This document shows positions 7,049 through 12,486 of a stretch of 12,486 nucleotides of DNA, in pieces. The notes under the pieces are model-generated. The model saw nothing but the letters and a program-made list of their open reading frames with translations, made no database searches and was not told the origin of the DNA. This DNA comes from Parachlamydiaceae bacterium (GTDB lineage Bacteria > Chlamydiota > Chlamydiia > Chlamydiales > Parachlamydiaceae). How positions within the stretch are numbered: position 1 is the first letter of the stretch; every line of letters begins with the position of its first letter. The translations under genes were made by a program, and so were the position numbers. The DNA lies in NCBI GenBank assembly GCA_013815395.1, contig JACDGH010000052.1, positions 1 to 12,486 on the forward strand, given 5' to 3'.

Positions 7049-8338
7049 TTATACATTAGGGCTTCCCCATTTTTTTGCAAGCTCAGCAAATGAATAGTAG
7101 GTAGCATTGCTTAGATTATTCTGTATCCCAAGTGTGAATTTATGTTCGCGAATGGTGTCTAATGCAGCTGAGCTATCTTTTCCTCGATTTGGAAAAAATA
7201 GGGCAGCACCGGCACAAATGAAGACTCTTTTTTGTTGCTCACGGAATTTTTTGATTTGATGGCTAAGAGATTGTTGTCTTATATCCCAGGTATTTGAAAA
7301 AAAGTTGTTTTGTACTTGTGACCAACCTGCATATTTGTTTTTAGTAATACAATTCTTGCATCTTTCATAAAGATCAGAAAAGAGAGTGATGAAATTTTCC
7401 GCATCTTCCTCACTTTTGAAGGATAATGCAAAAGACTTGTATCGTTCCATAAATTCATTGAGCTGTTTTGAAAATGGATGTTCAGATATTTGAGCTGGAG
7501 AATTCTGCTTTTCAGCAACATTGTTTTGCACAAAACGCGCGTCAATTTTACCCATAGCTTCAATTAAATTTCCTATAGTTGCTCCAAGACAATTGTTCCA
7601 AATAGCAATTATTTCTTCTACGGAGTATTTTTCACGTTCTTTTTCCGGACTAATAATTTTAAATTCATTAGGGTCTTTTTCAAAATTTATATTTTTCAAC
7701 AATTTCTTCAATACTGTCGCATTTGTTTCAAATTGTGTGAGGATAGATATGGTTGATTCAAAAACGAAAGCGGATAATTCTTCAAAGCCGATAGGTTCCC
7801 AGCCAAAAATTGTAGCATTTTTGGGGAAATGCAATGTATGCTGACTTGTGTCTGGAAGCGGATTTCTATTAGAGTCGATTCCTTCAACGAGAATGACATC
7901 GCCTTCACGGTAGTTTGCATTAAGAATTTTAGCTGTAAATTCTGCTTCATTTGGATCAGAATGGAGCTGACAAATTCCTATAATGTCGGCATCGGATCGG
8001 GAAGCGTTGCCAAAATATGTAATTTCAGAAAGTTGTTTAAGAACAGGAATAGGGTGTTTTTTTGCCCAAAAAGTAGTTATCTTTTCAGAGAGCTGGGGAC
8101 AAACATTTCCATTGGCTAACTGGTAATCATTCCATGCTTTAGCAATTGTCTTCAAGTGTGTATCCTTGTAACAACCGAAAATTTTTCGGAGGATAAGTTG
8201 GACTGCATTCAATACACGAATGTTCCATTCGTTCTTATTATTAATTGATAGAAAAGTCTTAGAGGGGATTCTGCAATTCTCTCTATATTTCCCTAAAAGG
8301 TGAATATTTTTGTTTATGTTCGATAGGTCTATTGTCAT
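7049..8338 (-). CDS. Hypothetical protein with TraB/Tiki/ChaN-like motifs
   Basis: A 429-residue protein without signal peptide or membrane helix. After about 110 N-terminal residues, which include a segment LNAVQLILRKIFGCYKDTH (43-61), a motif block begins: DADIIGICQLHSDPNEAEF (116-134, His126, Glu131), then REGDVILVEGID (144-155), resembling the first strand and 'vllvEg' block of the TraB/GumN/Tiki and ChaN/EreA-type folds. Near the C-terminus WDIRQQSLSHQIKKF (351-365) and RVFICAGAALFF (371-382) resemble their 'R...m...i' and 'vfvavGaaHl' blocks. The His that usually ends the last motif is Leu380 here. The fold call is moderate to weak, and enzyme activity cannot be claimed. The ribosome site is weak (GAG at 8345-8347). 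It is a separate unit between the pknD operon and the ankyrin genes, all on the minus strand. Confidence 0.7.
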   Translation of the reverse strand: MTIDLSNINKNIHLLGKYRENCRIPSKTFLSINNKNEWNIRVLNAVQLILRKIFGCYKDTHLKTIAKAWNDYQLANGNVCPQLSEKITTFWAKKHPIPVLKQLSEITYFGNASRSDADIIGICQLHSDPNEAEFTAKILNANYREGDVILVEGIDSNRNPLPDTSQHTLHFPKNATIFGWEPIGFEELSAFVFESTISILTQFETNATVLKKLLKNINFEKDPNEFKIISPEKEREKYSVEEIIAIWNNCLGATIGNLIEAMGKIDARFVQNNVAEKQNSPAQISEHPFSKQLNEFMERYKSFALSFKSEEDAENFITLFSDLYERCKNCITKNKYAGWSQVQNNFFSNTWDIRQQSLSHQIKKFREQQKRVFICAGAALFFPNRGKDSSAALDTIREHKFTLGIQNNLSNATYYSFAELAKKWGSPNV

Positions 8339-8398
8339 AATGGTCTCGATTGGTTTAATAGTGTCGAATCTGAGCTGGAACGAAAACTTTAAAGGGGG

Positions 8399-8428
8399 AT
8401 TATAAAGGAATTGTATTTTTTTTTGAAA
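8399..8428 (-). promoter_or_regulatory. Probable promoter of the gene at 7049-8338
   Basis: The minus strand has a perfect TATAAT (8404-8399) with a poor -35, TTTCAA (8428-8423), 18 bases upstream. The spacer contains nine consecutive A. The leader to the ATG at 8338 would be about 54 bases. It lies between this gene and the stop of the ankyrin operon, where no GC-rich terminator is seen, so some read-through from the ankyrin genes is possible. Confidence 0.45.
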
Positions 8429-8457
8429 GTGTCATTTTAATTTCCTTTTTTAAAAGC

Positions 8458-10158
8458 TCAATTGAGGATATCGATATTTTCGTTATTTGAAGAAAAATAT
8501 TCCTTTAGTAACTCCTTTGATGCTTCTAATCCGGGTTTATTTGAAAGCTTATCCTGAATTTTTTCAAAAATATCTTCAGCATACTTAGTTGAATTTTTGA
8601 AATAACTATGAAGCGATTTTTCTCGTACAAAAGCTGTGAATTGCTTATATATTTCTGTTGCAGTCGTTTCGTCATCAATGAGCAATACAATTAGCGCCTT
8701 AAAAGCTCCTTTAGCACTTGCCCAAGCGCAATTTCCTACAGATTGAGCTTTTTGAGTGAAGCCTCCAGCATATTCTAATTCTAAATCTACAATCATTTGA
8801 TTGAAAGATTCCATATCTCGATAGCTTTTGAGTAAAAGTTTAAGAGTTTTTTCGTTAACGATTGAGGAGGGAAAATTATAAATTGCTGCAGCATCTTTGC
8901 TTCCGCCCAAGCCCCTATTATATACAGCCAATAGATTTTTATGGATGACCATAGAAACGGCATGATCATCAGACCCCCCTAAAATAACAAAGGGTTTGCC
9001 TGATTTTATTCTAGAGACATTTTTTATAAGATTTTTTTTTGACAATGGAAAGGCATTTTTGAAAGCTTCTTCAATTTCTAACTTTTGCTTTTTGGAAAGT
9101 TTGTTTTTTAGATCAATTGTCTTAAAAAAGGCAGGTATGTAATGAGCAAATCTTTTCATTAGAAGGCGAGGATAAAAGCCTTCTAATTCGATACCTATCT
9201 TGTAAATTTTAGTTGATCGATCCTGTAAAACACATGTCCATTCTATATCAGAGGTTCCATCAAGACCCCACACATTGGCTAAGAATCTTCTTGTAAGAAT
9301 TTCCTCGGCATATTCAGAGTTAGCACCTAATTCTATTAATAAATTTATTATATTTGGCTTGTTTTCTAAAATAGCCATCGTCAACGGTGTCTCGCAGTTG
9401 CTTTCAGCTAGATTTAATTCAGCCCCTAATTCTGCAAGTAATTTTATGATTTCTATCCTTTGCTCATTAACAGCCCTAACTAGTGGAGATTTTCCTTCGC
9501 CATCAGCTCGATTTAAATCAGCACCTAAATCTACTAATAATTTTATTATATCGATTTGGTTTTCTATTATTGCCCTAGTCAGGGGGGTGTCCCCATCTTT
9601 ATCAGGATAATTTAAATCAGCGCCTATTTTAGCTAGTAATTTTAAACTGTCTGGCTGATTTTTTAATACAGCTAATGTTAATAAAGTCAGCCCATCGCTT
9701 TTAAATTGATTAAGGTCAGCACCTAGTTCTATCAATACTTTGAGAATACCAGACTCTTTTCTTTCTAAGGCTTTTCGAATCGTTGAGAATTTTACATCGG
9801 GTATATTGGTTGTGATTTCAAGACACTCGTCTTGCATAAATGCTTCGAATGTGAATAGTTCAACACAATGCTTTTTGCAAGCATTAATAATTTTTACTCG
9901 GCATTTATCTTTAGGTGTTAATATTTTGGTAATTTTTTGTAATTTATTGTTAACGTTTTTGGCAGAAACTGGGTAGATATTTCTTTCAATTTTCCGCTTA
10001 TTTGTTAATGAGGGGGAGTTTAGAATTGACGATGAGAAGACGTTCTCTTTTTTATGATCAACATTTTGTTCAGTTTCATTTTGTTGATATGTTATTGCAC
10101 GAGGTTGGTGCACGGTTATTGGGAATAAATTAGGTCTTAAAGATAATGGAACGGTCAT
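8458..10158 (-). CDS. Ankyrin-repeat protein with putative clan CE-like cysteine protease domain (copy B)
   Basis: A 566-residue protein. The N-terminus (1-120) is polar and basic, with a KENVF motif. Residues of about 122-284 form five ankyrin repeats of 33 residues (DGDTPLTRAIIEN... LLVDLGADLN type); the first is degenerate. The C-terminal domain (about 285-560) is shared with the upstream paralogue. It contains GGSDDHAVSMVIHKN (His399), AVYNRG (Asn414) and QSVGNCAWASAKGAFKAL (Gln472, Cys477). The order His-Asn-Gln-Cys matches the catalytic arrangement of clan CE enzymes (Ulp1/SENP, YopJ), which include chlamydial deubiquitinases. This assignment is inference; I cannot name the family. There is no signal peptide, so export by type III secretion is plausible. 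The ATG at 10158 overlaps the upstream TGA (ATGA) and has AAGGA at 10164-10168, so translation is coupled to copy A. A likely host-directed effector. Confidence 0.85.
   Translation of the reverse strand: MTVPLSLRPNLFPITVHQPRAITYQQNETEQNVDHKKENVFSSSILNSPSLTNKRKIERNIYPVSAKNVNNKLQKITKILTPKDKCRVKIINACKKHCVELFTFEAFMQDECLEITTNIPDVKFSTIRKALERKESGILKVLIELGADLNQFKSDGLTLLTLAVLKNQPDSLKLLAKIGADLNYPDKDGDTPLTRAIIENQIDIIKLLVDLGADLNRADGEGKSPLVRAVNEQRIEIIKLLAELGAELNLAESNCETPLTMAILENKPNIINLLIELGANSEYAEEILTRRFLANVWGLDGTSDIEWTCVLQDRSTKIYKIGIELEGFYPRLLMKRFAHYIPAFFKTIDLKNKLSKKQKLEIEEAFKNAFPLSKKNLIKNVSRIKSGKPFVILGGSDDHAVSMVIHKNLLAVYNRGLGGSKDAAAIYNFPSSIVNEKTLKLLLKSYRDMESFNQMIVDLELEYAGGFTQKAQSVGNCAWASAKGAFKALIVLLIDDETTATEIYKQFTAFVREKSLHSYFKNSTKYAEDIFEKIQDKLSNKPGLEASKELLKEYFSSNNENIDILN
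9304..9795 (-). repeat. Tandem 99-base ankyrin-coding repeats, copy B
   Basis: About five units with 99-base spacing encode 33-residue ankyrin repeats (residues 122-285). Each carries the coding core for L-(G/A)-A-(D/E)-L-N. Units are diverged from one another at the DNA level but keep the period. Confidence 0.7.
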
Positions 10159-10168
10159 AGAGTTCCTT
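10155..10168 (-). promoter_or_regulatory. ATGA stop-start overlap with ribosome site
   Basis: The TGA of copy A and the ATG of copy B share bases 10155-10158. AAGGA lies at 10164-10168, 5 bases before the ATG, inside the end of copy A. The same AAGGA and spacing precede copy A, as expected after duplication. This points to coupled, roughly equal synthesis of the two paralogues. Confidence 0.7.
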
Positions 10169-11942
10169 CAGAAAAATAATTTTCGATGAGTTCCTTTGAG
10201 GCAGCTAATCCTGACTTTTTCGAAAGCTTTTCTTGAATTTTTTCTAAAATTTCATGAGAATAATTAGTCGAATTTTCAAAATAATCGCTTAGTGATTTTT
10301 CTCGGGCAAAAGCAGTGAATTGCTTGTATATTTTATTTCCAATCCTTTTATTGGTAAGTAATATTAATAAGCTTTTAAGAGCCCCTTTAGAACTTGCCCA
10401 AGTACAATTACCTACTTCTTGATCTTTTTGAGTGAACTCACTTATAAATGTTAAATCCAGATCTATAATCATTTGATTAAAAGAATCCATGTCGGAATAT
10501 TCTTTGATTAAATTCTTAAGAGTTTCCTTAGTGACATCTGTAGCAAGTAACTTATAAATTTGCGCAGAACTTTCACTTCCTCCCTCACCTCTATTAAACA
10601 CAATCAATCGATTTTTGTGAATGACAATAGAAACTGCATGACCTTCAGATCCTCCTAAAATAACAAACGGTTGGCCCGCTTGTATTCGAGCAATATTTGC
10701 TGTAACGCTTTTTTTTGATAATGGAAAAGCATTGATAAAGGAATCTTCTATTTCTTCTTTTTGTTTTTCCGTAATCCCATTTTTATTTAGGTTAATGGAA
10801 TTTAAAAAATTAGAAACATAGGGAACGAATTTTTTCATTAAAAGACGAGAGCTGTATCCCTCTAAATTGATCTCTGTATTAGATGTTTTTGTGGTTGCAT
10901 CTTTTAAAACATACGTCCACTGCAATACAGTTGCGCCTTTTAGCCCCCATACATTTCCCAAAAATCCTCTCATTAAAATTTCTTCGGTAAGTTTAGGGTC
11001 GGCACCCAACTCTAATAATAGTTTCATAGAGGCTGGTCGGTTTTCGATTAGAGCCGTAGTCATCGGGGTTTCTCCATCGCTAGCAGACTGGTTTAGGTCA
11101 GCACCTAACTCTGCTAATAACTTTATCATTTCTTTATCCCCTTCTATTATAGCCTTATTCATTGGAGTGTCTTCCTTAGCATCAGAACAATTAAGATCAG
11201 CACCCAACTCGGCAAGTATTATTACCATATCTTTCTGGTTCTCAATTACAGCCCTTGTTAAAGGGGTCCTTCCATCGCTATCAGATCGATCTAAGTCAGC
11301 ACCCAATGTCGCTAATAATCTTACTATATCTGCATTGTTGCCGATTACAGCCCTGGTTAACGGGGTATCTTGGTCACCATCAGATTGATCAAGATCAGCG
11401 CCTAAGTTTGCTAATAATCTTACCATTTCTTTTTGGTTTTTAATTACAGCCTGAGTTAGGGGGGTATTTCCATTGATTTCTGATTGATTTAAATCACCAC
11501 CTAAATCTTTCAAAACTTTGAGCATGCTCGAATCATTGTTCTCCACAGCCTTTAAGATAGATGTTAATTTTATTACCGGCGCTACACTCATTTTTATAAA
11601 GCGCGTGCCTTGCATAAATTCTTCATATGTATCTAGTTTAAGATTATGTTTTTTGCAAGCATCAGTAATTTTTTTATGATATTTCGAGTCTGAAGTGAGG
11701 GTAAGTGCAATTTTTGGTAATTTCTTATTAACATTTTGATGGGTAAGTTCTTCAGCATCTTTCTCAGTTTTTCGTTTATTCAATCTTATTTGTACAGAAG
11801 AGGTCGATCCCTGGAATAGATTCTCTTTTTGGTTATCAACATCTGTTTCTATTTTACTTTTGAGGCGAGGTCTTTTTTCAATATTTTTATATTCAGTTGT
11901 TTGATATAAATTAACTTCTTTAATAAATAATGGATTAACCAT
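10155..11942 (-). CDS. Ankyrin-repeat protein with putative clan CE-like cysteine protease domain (copy A)
   Basis: The protein is 595 residues from the ATG at 11942, chosen because AAGGA (11948-11952) lies 5 bases upstream; a TTG at 11960 would add six residues with no ribosome site in view. The layout is the same as in the following gene: polar basic N-terminus with KENLF, a conserved segment around ACKKHNLKLDTYEEFMQ, six ankyrin repeats (about residues 124-322, one more than copy B), then the shared C-terminal domain. Numbered from the chosen start, candidate catalytic residues are His435 (SEGHAVSIVIHKN), Asn450 (VFNRG), Gln508 and Cys513 (QEVGNCTWASSKGALKSL). The His-Cys distance is 78 in both copies, which argues that the motifs are functional. 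No signal peptide or membrane helix is present. It is first in a two-gene operon with its own promoter. Ankyrin repeats would bind a host protein and the C-terminal domain would act on it; this is inference. Confidence 0.85.
   Translation of the reverse strand: MVNPLFIKEVNLYQTTEYKNIEKRPRLKSKIETDVDNQKENLFQGSTSSVQIRLNKRKTEKDAEELTHQNVNKKLPKIALTLTSDSKYHKKITDACKKHNLKLDTYEEFMQGTRFIKMSVAPVIKLTSILKAVENNDSSMLKVLKDLGGDLNQSEINGNTPLTQAVIKNQKEMVRLLANLGADLDQSDGDQDTPLTRAVIGNNADIVRLLATLGADLDRSDSDGRTPLTRAVIENQKDMVIILAELGADLNCSDAKEDTPMNKAIIEGDKEMIKLLAELGADLNQSASDGETPMTTALIENRPASMKLLLELGADPKLTEEILMRGFLGNVWGLKGATVLQWTYVLKDATTKTSNTEINLEGYSSRLLMKKFVPYVSNFLNSINLNKNGITEKQKEEIEDSFINAFPLSKKSVTANIARIQAGQPFVILGGSEGHAVSIVIHKNRLIVFNRGEGGSESSAQIYKLLATDVTKETLKNLIKEYSDMDSFNQMIIDLDLTFISEFTQKDQEVGNCTWASSKGALKSLLILLTNKRIGNKIYKQFTAFAREKSLSDYFENSTNYSHEILEKIQEKLSKKSGLAASKELIENYFSEGTL
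10977..11573 (-). repeat. Tandem 99-base ankyrin-coding repeats, copy A
   Basis: Six units with 99-base spacing. The plus-strand core GCTAATAA recurs at 11113, 11311 and 11410, exactly one or two periods apart. Units are closer to one another than in copy B, which suggests more recent expansion or exchange between units. Confidence 0.75.
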
Positions 11943-11986
11943 GAATTTCCTTAGAAACAATTAATAATAATTAAAAACAATAAATG

Positions 11987-12015
11987 ATTATATATTAATC
12001 AATGATTTTTTTCCA
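11987..12015 (-). promoter_or_regulatory. Probable promoter of the ankyrin operon
   Basis: On the minus strand a perfect TATAAT (11992-11987) lies 17 bases below TGGAAA (12015-12010), a -35 with 4 of 6 consensus bases. The predicted leader is about 38 bases, AT-rich, ending in the AAGGA ribosome site. Confidence 0.5.
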
Positions 12016-12150
12016 CATATTTTTTGGCTCTTGGGAAGAATTTGGGGTGGGGGTGAAATTAAAAGGTTTACACAGAAAATGGACTTGATGGCTAATATTA
12101 ACGGATTAGATAAGTCGATGAACATTTCGTAATGACTCTATACCAACTTT

Positions 12151-12201
12151 AGTTCTCGGCGCCTCCGCGTTTCTCCCCGTCTCTGCGTTTCCCCTTTGCC
12201 T
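12151..12201. repeat. Degenerate GC-rich repeat (CTCCGCG / CTCTGCG type)
   Basis: A GC-rich pyrimidine-biased island (plus strand) in otherwise AT-rich DNA contains GCCTCCGCGTTTCTC, then CCCCGTCTCTGCGTTT, then CCCCTTTGCC. On the other strand this reads as copies of a 'CGCAGAGA / CGCGGAG' unit about 15-18 bases long. Similar 'GCAGAGACGCAGAG' repeats occur in intergenic DNA of many unrelated bacteria, from memory. It is not coding, and its role is unknown. Confidence 0.5.
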
Positions 12202-12260
12202 CAAAAGAAAGAGAAATATTCTATAGGACAATTTTAGCTAAATGCCAGCAAGATTATCCG

Positions 12261-12381
12261 TTAGGTCTGGCTGGATCTTTTTACTTTTACTTTTAAAGCT
12301 TTGTGGATTTCTTCTAGTTCCTCTCTGGGTATTTTTAGGGAGGGTAGTTATGTCTAGTTTTTCAAAATATTTTTTTTCCAT
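12261..12381 (-). pseudogene. Short ORF with probable frameshift, unknown product
   Basis: An ATG at 12381, with AAGGA 4 bases upstream on the minus strand, opens MEKKYFEKLDITTLP. In that frame the rest is an unlike-protein run to a stop about 47 codons on. Dropping one A from the following run of five A joins it to KIPREELEEIHKALKVKVKR in the next frame, which reads as a natural amphipathic helix and stops at 12261. A one-base insertion in a small gene or gene fragment is the simplest explanation. I do not recognise the product, and it may be chance. Confidence 0.3.
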
Positions 12382-12454
12382 AGGTTCCTTAAATAGATTT
12401 TAATGCTTTTTGTTTATAAGCATCTAATCGGTTTGTATAAATTTCTTTCAACCT

Positions 12455-12486
12455 GAAAAAAACAAAAAGCGCAGCAGGAGCTGCGC
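12455..12486 (-). terminator. Rho-independent terminator of a gene beyond the right edge
   Basis: GCGCAGC (12469-12475) and GCTGCGC (12480-12486) form a perfect 7-bp GC stem with an AGGA loop. On the minus strand it is followed by TTTTTGTTTTTTT, a strong U-run. It therefore ends a minus-strand transcript entering from the right. Whether it also works on the plus strand cannot be seen, because the window ends there. Confidence 0.8.

Larger units (their letters stand above)
11943..12486. other. Right-hand intergenic region
   Basis: About 540 bases without an intact gene. From left to right it holds the ankyrin operon promoter, an unassigned stretch 12020-12150, the GC-rich repeat, the short broken ORF, an AT-rich gap and an edge terminator. 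No RNA gene was recognised. Confidence 0.5.

Noticed and set aside
7521..7844. 107-codon plus-strand open frame
   Set aside because: Antisense to the TraB/Tiki-like gene, which has motif support and a promoter.
9275..9610. 111-codon plus-strand open frame
   Set aside because: Antisense to the ankyrin repeats of copy B with the same mirrored repetition; no independent features.
10867..11388. 173-codon open frame on the plus strand
   Set aside because: It lies antisense to the ankyrin repeats of copy A and shows their 33-residue period as a mirror (repeated 'SAPNS' segments), so it is a by-product of the repeats.
10977..11573. CRISPR-like periodic array
   Set aside because: The period is 99 bases, coding throughout for ankyrin repeats, with no short identical repeats separated by unique spacers.
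12080..12133. 17-codon plus-strand ORF starting MDLMANING
   Set aside because: Too short, no ribosome site, no supporting context.

Overview
The window is AT-rich bacterial DNA that most likely comes from an environmental (amoeba-associated) member of the Chlamydiota, of the Parachlamydiaceae type. The best anchor is a 1024-codon serine/threonine kinase of the chlamydial PknD type. Tandem ankyrin-repeat effector-like genes, short hydrophobic proteins without relatives I recognise, and an insertion-sequence remnant fit an accessory region of such a genome. The genus cannot be fixed from sequence reading alone.

Layout, left to right. 1-661: decayed fragment of an IS1634/IS4-type transposase, cut by the window edge and broken by an in-frame TAG. 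719-757: a long perfect inverted repeat that looks like a two-way terminator. 801-1472 (-) and 1965-3029 (+): two divergently oriented genes for hydrophobic proteins of unknown function, separated by a gene-free stretch of about 490 bases that carries a good promoter for the right-hand gene. Their paired hydrophobic segments recall inclusion-membrane (Inc-like) proteins.

6900/6912 down to 3039 (-): a compact three-gene unit. It encodes a small four-helix membrane protein, a conserved-looking soluble protein whose start overlaps it, and PknD. PknD carries an N-terminal zinc-ribbon-like CxxC pair, the kinase domain, a jelly-roll-like middle and a long alpha-helical, TPR-like tail. The spacing implies co-transcription from a promoter near 6965-6994.

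8338-7049 (-): a 429-residue protein with motifs like the TraB/Tiki/ChaN-type fold, with its own promoter. 11942-8458 (-): two tandem paralogues joined by a 4-base ATGA overlap. Each has a short basic N-terminus, 5 or 6 ankyrin repeats and a conserved C-terminal domain. That domain holds a His-(15)-Asn-(58)-Gln-(5)-Cys constellation in the order used by clan CE (Ulp1/YopJ-like) cysteine proteases. This is the most interesting element: a possible pair of host-directed ubiquitin/SUMO-like proteases or acetyltransferases with ankyrin substrate-binding arms. The catalytic reading is inference.

11943-12486: promoter of the ankyrin operon, a degenerate GC-rich repeat, a short frameshifted ORF, and at the right edge a Rho-independent terminator for a minus-strand gene lying outside the window.
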